Assembly (NCBI GenBank): GCA_910588845.1 | Contig: CAJURU010000004.1 | Coordinates: forward strand, 110,389-174,388 | Length of the DNA stretch: 64,000 nt | Origin: an uncultured Lachnospiraceae bacterium | GTDB taxonomy: Bacteria; Bacillota; Clostridia; Lachnospirales; Lachnospiraceae | Direction: 5' to 3' | In this document: piece after piece, positions 9,548 through 15,025 of the stretch | Layout of the letters: the number at the start of each line of letters is the position of its first letter | How positions within the stretch are numbered: the first letter of the stretch is position 1 | Notes under the pieces: generated by a model | Database searches by the model: none | Told to the model about the DNA's origin: nothing | The model's input: the letters and a program-made list of their open reading frames with translations, nothing else | Translations under genes and position numbers: made by a program

Positions 9548-10675
9548 ATGATAGACTTTAGCAGGCCTGTATATGTCAAGGAAAGTATGTCATATATCCA
9601 ACAGGCGGTAGAGCAGAATCATTTGTGTGGGGACGGTTCTTTTACACGCAAATGTACGGAGTGGATGGAAGAACATACCGGAACGGAAAGAGCAATGTTT
9701 ACGACTTCATGCACGCATGCGATGGAACTGATGGCGCTTTTGATGGAGATTGAACCTGGAGACGAAGTGATTATGCCGTCCTATACGTTTGCATCCACGG
9801 CAGATGCGTTTGTGCTGCGTGGGGCAAAGATTGTTTTTGCAGATATTCGCCCGGACACTATGAACATAGACGAGAATCTGATTGAGCAGGCAATAACCCC
9901 AAGGACAAAGGCAATTATTGTTATGCACTATGCCGGGGTTGCCTGTGAAATGGACAAGATTATGGAGATTGCCAGGAGGCATAACCTGTTTGTCGCTGAG
10001 GATGCCGCGCAGGGTATGATGGCGTCTTATAAAGGTAAGGCGTTAGGTACAATTGGTGATTTTGGAACGTACAGTTTTCACGAGACAAAGAATTATACTA
10101 TGGGAGAGGGAGGCGTATGCCTGATTCAGAACAGAGAGTACATAGAACGGGCTGAGATAATCAGGGAGAAAGGTACGGACCGCAGCAAATTTTGGCGGGG
10201 AGAAATAGACAAATATACCTGGGTGGACATGGGTTCTTCTTACCTTCCGAGCGAACTGAATATGGCGTATCTATGGGGGCAGCTTGAAATTGCGGAAGAG
10301 ATTAACAGGGAAAGGCTATCTGCCTGGAATAGATATTATGACGGATTGTCCGCCTTGGCGAAACAAGGTATGGTGACTCTGCCGTTTGTGCCAGAAGACT
10401 GTGAACACAATGCCCATATGTTCTATATTAAGGTCAGAGATGAGGCGGAACGCATTAAGCTTATCGACTTCCTCAAACAGCGGGGAGTGTGGGCAGTTTT
10501 TCACTATATACCTTTGCACAGCACGCTGGCAGGTAAGAAGTTTGGCAGATTTTCCGGTGAGGACAGGTATACAACGAAAGAGAGCCTGCGGCTTTTGCGC
10601 CTGCCAATGTATTATGGCCTGAAGGAGGAAGAGATTGAGTTTGTTATTCGGGCAGTATATGAATTTTGGGGTTGA
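9548..10675 (+). CDS. wecE: dTDP-4-amino-4,6-dideoxygalactose transaminase
   Basis: 375 residues, full length, and very close in sequence to the enterobacterial WecE/RffA enzyme as I recall it (CGDGSFTRKC, PGDEVIMPSYTF, FVLRGAKIVF, MHYAGVACEMD, SFHETKNY). It is a PLP enzyme of the DegT/DnrJ/EryC1 family that transfers an amino group from glutamate to dTDP-4-keto-6-deoxyglucose, giving dTDP-Fuc4N. The Schiff-base lysine is Lys181 in HETKNY. GGAGGT precedes the ATG. No dTDP-glucose synthase or dehydratase is in the window, so the keto-sugar must come from elsewhere. It ends 15 bp from the end of the convergent WbqC-like gene. Confidence 0.92.
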   Translation: MIDFSRPVYVKESMSYIQQAVEQNHLCGDGSFTRKCTEWMEEHTGTERAMFTTSCTHAMELMALLMEIEPGDEVIMPSYTFASTADAFVLRGAKIVFADIRPDTMNIDENLIEQAITPRTKAIIVMHYAGVACEMDKIMEIARRHNLFVAEDAAQGMMASYKGKALGTIGDFGTYSFHETKNYTMGEGGVCLIQNREYIERAEIIREKGTDRSKFWRGEIDKYTWVDMGSSYLPSELNMAYLWGQLEIAEEINRERLSAWNRYYDGLSALAKQGMVTLPFVPEDCEHNAHMFYIKVRDEAERIKLIDFLKQRGVWAVFHYIPLHSTLAGKKFGRFSGEDRYTTKESLRLLRLPMYYGLKEEEIEFVIRAVYEFWG

Positions 10676-10689
10676 AGCGATTTGAAATG

Positions 10690-11391
10690 TTATTGCTTAC
10701 AATCCCTCCATCCCCAAATATAGTAGGGAGCCTCTTCACCAGTGTGGAACAGCAGATCAAGAATACTGACATTATGGCAGAAATCCCCATGTAACTGTTC
10801 ATATGCCGGATAACCTTGGTAATCCTTCCAGATAATTTCTATTCCAGCCCGTTCATATATGTCCAATTGCATATAATCTTTCGCGGCGGGGCCGGATATA
10901 TAAGTATCTGCGTTTGTATTCTGTATCAATTGAAACAGCTTTGCCGCTTTTTTGCCGCTGGAGGGATAATTCCTGCTGTCTTCAAATTTCGTATCAATGC
11001 CCAGGAAATCTCTTGATATATGTTCAATTAAATATCTGTTTAACTGATATAAGTAATCCCACTTTGTTTCTAAATATACATACTGTAGAAAATCATCGTA
11101 CTTATGATAATACGGTGCGCCTTTATAACTCTGCTGAATTATGTTGTAGTGTTTTGTCTGCCAGTCAAACTCCGGTTTTATCTGCACTTCATAAATCAGT
11201 CTTTTTAAGTCATAACCGCAGGGAAGCGTCAGCCATTTCAATCCCTGTTTCGTCTTAATGCGGTTTCTGTTGCGCCAGTCATTTTTGGTGTATTGCACCT
11301 CATCATAAAACAAAAATAAGTCCGCATCGTGTATAATGTCAAAATACCCTTTCCATGGTATGTAATCAGATTGCAGTACTGCAAGTTTCAT
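10690..11391 (-). CDS. WbqC-like family protein
   Basis: The 233-residue product opens with KLAVLQSDYIPWKGYFDII and continues with LFYDEVQYTKNDWRNRN, the hallmark N-terminus of the WbqC-like family found in O-antigen and other glycan clusters. Family members are thought to help make or attach unusual amino sugars, but the biochemical role is not well settled. GGAGA precedes the ATG. It is the last gene of a leftward operon with a methyltransferase and a DegT-type aminotransferase that begins next to the invertible switch, so its expression may depend on switch orientation (inference). Confidence 0.8.
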   Translation of the reverse strand: MKLAVLQSDYIPWKGYFDIIHDADLFLFYDEVQYTKNDWRNRNRIKTKQGLKWLTLPCGYDLKRLIYEVQIKPEFDWQTKHYNIIQQSYKGAPYYHKYDDFLQYVYLETKWDYLYQLNRYLIEHISRDFLGIDTKFEDSRNYPSSGKKAAKLFQLIQNTNADTYISGPAAKDYMQLDIYERAGIEIIWKDYQGYPAYEQLHGDFCHNVSILDLLFHTGEEAPYYIWGWRDCKQ

Positions 11392-11423
11392 ACAAATATC
11401 TCCTACTGTAAATATCTCTTTGT

Positions 11424-12137
11424 TTAAATGTTGTCCTTATATTTTATAAATGTAGTGTCTTCTTTTTCAAAACTGTCATCATTCCAGACAAACACGCTGA
11501 ATTCAAATGGAAAATAGTCATTCCGTAGCAAAACGCGTCTGGAAAAGCCATAGGCAATTTCCAATATCTTCATCGGGTTATAATAAAATGCATGTTCATA
11601 ACGGTAATCCACTCTGTCCGATAAGAAATCAAAAGCTATCCCATCTTTACATAAGGATAATGCTTTTTTCATGACCTCAAAAACATACTCATAGTTGTCT
11701 CCTTTTACAGGATAATTTAACGCTCCAGCCAACACGCCGTAATCGAAATTTTCTGTAAACGGATAATTCAGAAATTCTCCATGCACAAATGAAATATTTG
11801 TGTCTGGGAATTGTTTTTGCGTCTCGTTTACTATACTGTCAGAAATGTCGATTCCCTGATAAACATAGCTTTCTTTTCCAGTAAGTTCGGACAACTGCTG
11901 ATTCAGCTCGCCAAATCCACAGCCGATATCGAGCACCCTCTTACCTTTGAAATTATATTGTGAAGTGAGAATCTTATGGCGAATATAGGATTTATTGCCT
12001 TTACTATCCAAAGTTTCCGGGGAATATCCAAATTGTGAATACCTGTTTTCCACTCTTAATTTCAGCTCATCTAAGGAGCTGTGCCATATACTTGAGCGGA
12101 TATTTTGGCTCTCATCCGTTATTTCGTTTTCTTTCAA
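11424..12137 (-). CDS. Class I SAM-dependent methyltransferase
   Basis: 237 residues. Motif I is KRVLDIGCGFGELNQQL, followed by the acidic strand-2 end YQGIDISDSIV; FDYGVLAGALNY corresponds to the strand-4 region. The start is TTG at 12137, eight bases after GGAGGTAGAA; no nearby in-frame ATG has a better site. It probably methylates a sugar hydroxyl, amine or N-formyl precursor of the glycan, since it sits between an aminotransferase and a WbqC-like gene. The exact target cannot be inferred. Confidence 0.8.
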   Translation of the reverse strand: MKENEITDESQNIRSSIWHSSLDELKLRVENRYSQFGYSPETLDSKGNKSYIRHKILTSQYNFKGKRVLDIGCGFGELNQQLSELTGKESYVYQGIDISDSIVNETQKQFPDTNISFVHGEFLNYPFTENFDYGVLAGALNYPVKGDNYEYVFEVMKKALSLCKDGIAFDFLSDRVDYRYEHAFYYNPMKILEIAYGFSRRVLLRNDYFPFEFSVFVWNDDSFEKEDTTFIKYKDNI

Positions 12138-12188
12138 TTTTCTACCTCCATGATTTCTAAATTAGCAGGTTTTTTACTTTTTAGAACG

Positions 12189-13235
12189 TTACCTATGTTC
12201 CATTTTGTTTATAAAATAATTAATTCCTTTGCATATCCGATAAATTTGTTCCTCACCAATAAGCAGAGGAAAGTTTATGAGTCTTTTCTCCATATAGCCG
12301 GCTCCTGGAAATTCCCCGGATATGCCGAATATAGGCGTAACCACAGGGTACCAATCACTTACGGGCAAATTATGCTCCAAGAAATAAGCAATCAATTCCT
12401 TTCGGAAAGCTGGTTCTGCAATTAAGGAAAATCGCCAGGGAACAGCGCTTTTTTCATAAGCGTATATCTCAAAATATTTACAGGGCGGCAAAAATTTTTT
12501 GTACAATTCCATTTCTGTCTTCCGTTGGGAAATAATAATATCTAAATCTTCTAATGCGTCTTTGATTTTTGTCTCTATGCCCGGTTCATAATGAACAAAT
12601 GTTTTTTTTAGTCCTGGTAGCAATCCTCTCCAAATATAATGGCTTAATTCCTGTTGAGTGTTGTTTCTGATTAATCGGTATAATTTTGAAAAAAAAGCTT
12701 CATTTTGCTCTTCCAATGAGGTTTTTTCAGGAAGCGCTTTATAATTTTCTTCAAATTTTCCCAAATCATGATTTGAAAACAAAATGCCGCCGCTGCCTAT
12801 ATCTAATGTTTTAGAGTAACCTAAGCTGAAGACAGAAAAATCTCCCCAGCTTCCGCACAGCCTGCCGGCAGAATATGCTCCCATTGCAGATGCGCAGTCT
12901 TCTATTAACAGAAGATTTTTTTCATTGCACAGGGCGGCGATTTTGTCTATGTGTTTAATCGGATTCCCATACATGTGCGGCAGGAGCATACCATCTACTT
13001 CCTCTGCGTGCTTTACACAGATTTCAAAAGTAACGTTTCCCGATGTTTTTTTTACATCGCAGAATATGGGGATATTTCCGGAATAGATAATCGGGTAAAC
13101 AGCAGCATAACATATGTTAGCTGGAACAAGGATTTTTCTGCCTTGAAAGCCCAGTGTTTTTAGCACTATATATATTGCTGTAGAAGCACGGCTTACAAAA
13201 ATATGATTTCTTTCCAAGTTTGTAATAAAAGACAT
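12189..13235 (-). CDS. DegT/DnrJ/EryC1-type aminotransferase
   Basis: 348 residues from ATG 13235, which follows GAGAGAGGGC; the frame extends 18 codons further upstream without a better site. The PLP-family signature is visible: RASTAIYIVLKTLG, LLIEDCASAMGAYSAGRLCGSWGDFSVFSLGYSKTL in pieces, with the predicted Schiff-base Lys in LGYSKTLDIGSGG. It is divergent from WecE at 9548, so a different keto-sugar substrate is likely. It is the first gene of the leftward operon and starts only 53 bp from the outer edge of the left inverted repeat of the predicted switch. On inversion the switch promoter would read into it. Confidence 0.8.
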   Translation of the reverse strand: MSFITNLERNHIFVSRASTAIYIVLKTLGFQGRKILVPANICYAAVYPIIYSGNIPIFCDVKKTSGNVTFEICVKHAEEVDGMLLPHMYGNPIKHIDKIAALCNEKNLLLIEDCASAMGAYSAGRLCGSWGDFSVFSLGYSKTLDIGSGGILFSNHDLGKFEENYKALPEKTSLEEQNEAFFSKLYRLIRNNTQQELSHYIWRGLLPGLKKTFVHYEPGIETKIKDALEDLDIIISQRKTEMELYKKFLPPCKYFEIYAYEKSAVPWRFSLIAEPAFRKELIAYFLEHNLPVSDWYPVVTPIFGISGEFPGAGYMEKRLINFPLLIGEEQIYRICKGINYFINKMEHR

Positions 13236-13282
13236 TTTTTGCCCTCTCTCAAGTTGAAAGTAACCCGAAAATGTGTAAAAAT

Positions 13283-13310
13283 TTAACAAATATTACAATT
13301 TGGATAAAAT
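13283..13310 (+). promoter_or_regulatory. Predicted promoter of the switch recombinase, straddling the left inverted repeat
   Basis: TTAACA at 13283-13288 is followed after 16 bases by TAAAAT at 13305-13310. The -35 hexamer lies just outside the invertible segment and the -10 lies inside the 30-bp repeat. In the present orientation it reads into the recombinase gene at 13367. Because the right outer flank offers no such hexamer, inversion would detach the gene from this promoter. This is a prediction from hexamers only. Confidence 0.45.
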
Positions 13311-13318
13311 GTAATATT
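13289..13318. repeat. Left 30-bp inverted repeat of predicted invertible switch
   Basis: The 30 bases are the exact reverse complement of 14973-15002. The repeat is itself built like a tyrosine-recombinase core site: 9-bp arms AATATTACA and TGTAATATT, inverted to each other, around a 12-bp asymmetric centre (ATTTGGATAAAA). It lies 53 bp upstream of the leftward aminotransferase gene and 48 bp upstream of the recombinase start. Confidence 0.9.
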
Positions 13319-13366
13319 ATGCTCTTTGAGGCATGTAAACAGGAAATAAAGGAAAGGATTGAGAAT

Positions 13367-13942
13367 ATGGCAAAAACAGAACCCATTAGAAACATTCAGG
13401 ATATCAAAAAACTAAAAGAATATTTTAAGAAAAATAACAGGTCTCGGGATTATCTTTTGTTTACGCTTGGAGTAAATACAGCTCTTAGAATCAGTGATAT
13501 TTTATGCTTGAGATATAATGACGTAATAGACTTTGAGAGCGGAAAGGTAAAGAAACATCTAAATTTAAAGGAGCAAAAAACAGGGAAAGATAAATGTTGT
13601 TTTCTAAATGAAGTATGTGTATGTGCAATTAACGAATATTATAATGAGACTAATGGAAGTAAAGAAGAATATTTATTTCAAAGTAGAAAAGGTACGAATC
13701 AGCCCATCACTCGTCAACGGGCATACTGTATTATCAAGGAAGCTGCTTCTTATACTGGATTAAGCGCTCAAATCAGCTGTCACTCAATGAGAAAAACTTT
13801 TGGATACCATGCCTGGAAAACAGGAGTGAGCCCTGCTATAATCATGGATATTTTTAACCATTCTTCCATGAAGGTAACTAAGATATATCTGGGTATTACT
13901 CAAGATGATACAGATGATGTTTATAGGAAAATATTGTTATAA
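13367..13942 (+). CDS. Short tyrosine recombinase, predicted DNA invertase of the switch
   Basis: 192 residues from ATG 13367 (AAAGGA upstream), close to the roughly 200 residues of FimB and FimE and much shorter than phage integrases. Catalytic residues are visible: Arg41 (TALRISD), His139 and Arg142 (CHSMRKT), His165 (FNHSS) and the nucleophile Tyr174 (TKIYLG). It lies inside a 1.7-kb segment bounded by a perfect 30-bp inverted repeat and between two divergent glycan operons, which points to site-specific inversion rather than integration. Bases are more AT-rich than in the neighbouring glycan genes, suggesting separate acquisition. Confidence 0.85.
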   Translation: MAKTEPIRNIQDIKKLKEYFKKNNRSRDYLLFTLGVNTALRISDILCLRYNDVIDFESGKVKKHLNLKEQKTGKDKCCFLNEVCVCAINEYYNETNGSKEEYLFQSRKGTNQPITRQRAYCIIKEAASYTGLSAQISCHSMRKTFGYHAWKTGVSPAIIMDIFNHSSMKVTKIYLGITQDDTDDVYRKILL

Positions 13943-14215
13943 AAATTAACTTTGTGGATAGAATCATTATCAGAGTCTTTGATAAGCTTAAGGTTAATAG
14001 CACTGACGAAAATATTGGCTACTGAAAGCTGATGGGCAAATGATTAATAATTGCATCCCGTGTGTTCCATTAAAATACGTGATACACCCTCTTGAAGCTG
14101 ATATAATGATTGCGCCATCCTTATAACAGCCTAAGTAACAAGATGGGGCGTTCCTTGCTGAGTGTAAGGGATATTAAACATAAATATATTGTAGTAGAAA
14201 AAGAATACTATTTTA
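13943..14215. other. Non-coding AT-rich stretch inside the switch
   Basis: No convincing gene is visible between the recombinase stop and the first 65-bp repeat. The stretch is AT-rich with stops in all frames and no ribosome binding site with a following reading frame. It may hold only recombinase 3' sequence or accessory binding sites. Confidence 0.4.
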
Positions 14216-14280
14216 TATTAATTTGTGCTATTATGATACTGGAAAATTTACGATATGTTAAATGTATGAATATTACATTT
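14216..14280. repeat. 65-bp direct repeat, copy 1
   Basis: This 65-base block is identical to 14920-14984. It ends with the left half of the recombination site (AATATTACATTT) and is then interrupted by a 619-bp insert. The missing right half of that site is found at 14900-14919, on the other side of the insert. Confidence 0.9.
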
Positions 14281-14289
14281 GATTGATAC

Positions 14290-14302
14290 CAGATAAGGAT
14301 AA
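14290..14302. repeat. Left subterminal inverted repeat of the insert
   Basis: CAGATAAGGATAA, nine bases inside the left boundary; exact inverted copy at 14878-14890. Confidence 0.75.
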
Positions 14303-14320
14303 TTTTTTGTGACAAACATA

Positions 14321-14349
14321 TTGAAAAAGATTTTTGCATATGCTATAAT
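14321..14349 (+). promoter_or_regulatory. Predicted promoter of antitoxin-like small RNA
   Basis: TTGAAA at 14321-14326, a 17-base spacer, and TATAAT at 14344-14349, with an extended -10 (TGC before TATAAT). The start point would fall near 14356, leaving room for a transcript of about 80 bases to the terminator at 14397-14435 and no credible protein. Confidence 0.7.
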
Positions 14350-14355
14350 GCCAAT

Positions 14356-14440
14356 AGGCAAAAAAGAGATAAAAAGTCCATGTGGGCAAAAGAAACGAAT
14401 CCCCAGATTGGTATGGCAGTACCATCTGAGGATTCTTCTT
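14356..14440 (+). ncRNA. Predicted antitoxin small RNA of a type I toxin-antitoxin locus
   Basis: The predicted RNA begins after a strong promoter and ends at the hairpin 14397-14435. It contains AAAAAAGAGATAAAAA (14360-14375) followed by GTCCATG. The same 16 bases followed by ATTCCATG occur at 14547-14569 over the start codon of the opposite-strand peptide gene, so this RNA would base-pair in trans with the toxin mRNA start. It also overlaps the 3' end of that mRNA through the shared terminator. This mirrors the RNA I/RNA II design of the pAD1 par locus (established knowledge). Expression is not shown. Confidence 0.6.
14397..14435. terminator. Bidirectional terminator shared by the two convergent transcripts
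   Basis: An imperfect 16-17 bp stem (GAATCCCCAGATTGGTA against TACCATCTGAGGATTC) with a six-base loop. It is followed by a T-rich run on the plus strand (CTTCTTTTCTTTT) and GTTTCTTTT on the minus strand. Confidence 0.8.
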
Positions 14441-14470
14441 TTCTTTTATAGTGGCAAAGCACCCACCAGG

Positions 14471-14569
14471 CTAGTTGTTGCTTTTGTCGTCACCGTCTAA
14501 CCATTTGATGATGTAGTGGCAGGCTACACCTCCCAAAACGGTAACTAAAAAAGAGATAAAAAATTCCAT
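14471..14569 (-). CDS. 32-residue Fst-like membrane peptide, predicted type I toxin
   Basis: The peptide starts MEFFISFLVTVLGG, continues as one hydrophobic helix and ends HYIIKWLDGDDKSNN, so it has a single membrane segment followed by a short charged tail with a Trp-Leu-Asp motif. This is the pattern of the Fst/Ldr toxin family. GGAGGAGGTG stands five bases before the ATG. The leader can pair GTTGC with GCAAC around the binding site. An extended -10 promoter lies at 14615-14620. The convergent small RNA and shared terminator strengthen the call. A plain small membrane protein of other function is the alternative. Confidence 0.65.
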   Translation of the reverse strand: MEFFISFLVTVLGGVACHYIIKWLDGDDKSNN

Positions 14570-14614
14570 GCAAGCACCTCCTCCCCGTTGCGGGTATTGG
14601 TGAGCAACAAAAAA

Positions 14615-14623
14615 ATTATAACA
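14615..14623 (-). promoter_or_regulatory. Predicted promoter (-10) of the toxin-like peptide
   Basis: On the minus strand TGTTATAAT forms an extended -10 element (TATAAT complement of 14615-14620). No good -35 hexamer is seen at 17 bases. The start point would be near 14608, giving a leader of about 40 bases. Confidence 0.5.
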
Positions 14624-14877
14624 TATTATTCGACACACTTCTATCATTAATTCATACGAAAAGATATAAAGGGGATTCTGGCTACAATAATCCGATGCTC
14701 GCTATCTCTGTGGACATCTCAAATAATCAATCTGTGTAATGATACCCTTAATGCTTTTTACATTCCGAAAGAATAATCTGTATTTTGAATACTGCTTTTT
14801 CAATAACTGCAATTTACACAATGTATTTGGTAGAGAGGATTTCTTTCGGTAAGTAAAATTGAACATATTTTTGAATT
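14624..14877. other. Non-coding part of the 619-bp insert
   Basis: No coding frame with a ribosome binding site is visible between the toxin promoter and the right subterminal repeat. AT-rich; nothing else recognised. Confidence 0.4.
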
Positions 14878-14890
14878 TTATCCTTATCTG
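14878..14890. repeat. Right subterminal inverted repeat of the insert
   Basis: TTATCCTTATCTG, exact reverse complement of 14290-14302, nine bases inside the right boundary. Confidence 0.75.
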
Positions 14891-14899
14891 ACTTCATAC

Positions 14900-14919
14900 T
14901 TTATCCAAATTGTAATATT
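14900..14919. repeat. Orphan right half of the recombination site
   Basis: The 20 bases are identical to 14983-15002, the right two thirds of the right inverted repeat, but the left arm is missing here because of the insert. It supplies the TTGTAA used by the predicted outward promoter. Confidence 0.85.
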
Positions 14920-14938
14920 TATTAATTTGTGCTATTAT
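14910..14938 (+). promoter_or_regulatory. Predicted outward promoter of the invertible switch
   Basis: TTGTAA (14910-14915) in the orphan half-site, a 17-base spacer and TATTAT (14933-14938). A start near 14945 would give a leader crossing the right inverted repeat into the gene at 15026. Copy 1 of the 65-bp block has the same -10 but lacks the -35. No convincing -10 lies between the right repeat and 15026, so the switch-borne promoter is the best candidate for the rightward operon. Hexamers are moderate (4/6 and 5/6). Confidence 0.5.
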
Positions 14939-14984
14939 GATACTGGAAAATTTACGATATGTTAAATGTATGAATATTACATTT
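14920..14984. repeat. 65-bp direct repeat, copy 2
   Basis: Identical to 14216-14280 over 65 bases, offset 704 bp. Its 3' end is the left part of the intact right inverted repeat. Confidence 0.9.
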
Positions 14985-15002
14985 TATCCAAATTGTAATA
15001 TT
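14973..15002. repeat. Right 30-bp inverted repeat of predicted invertible switch
   Basis: Exact reverse complement of 13289-13318, with arms AATATTACA and TGTAATATT. Its outer edge is 23 bp from the start codon of the glycosyltransferase gene at 15026. Confidence 0.9.
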
Positions 15003-15025
15003 CGTTTATTAAGGATGGATAAGAG

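Larger units (their letters stand above)
14281..14899. mobile_element. 619-bp insert splitting a recombination site, with subterminal inverted repeats
   Basis: The left flank ends in the left half of the 30-bp site (AATATTACATTT, to 14280) and the right flank begins with its right half (14900-14919). Joined across the insert they regenerate a complete site followed by the second 65-bp block. Nine bases in from each boundary lies the 13-bp inverted repeat CAGATAAGGATAA (14290-14302; reverse complement 14878-14890). It encodes no transposase and carries the toxin-antitoxin-like locus. It could be a MITE-like element or a cassette moved by a tyrosine recombinase. Confidence 0.65.

Noticed and set aside
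14309..14500. A 63-codon plus-strand frame within the insert
   Set aside because: It has no ribosome binding site, runs through the bidirectional terminator and is antisense to the small peptide gene; the small RNA reading is better supported.
14216..14984. 65-bp direct repeats as ends of an insertion sequence
   Set aside because: There is no transposase between them, and they are better explained as duplicated switch blocks with an insert in one site.
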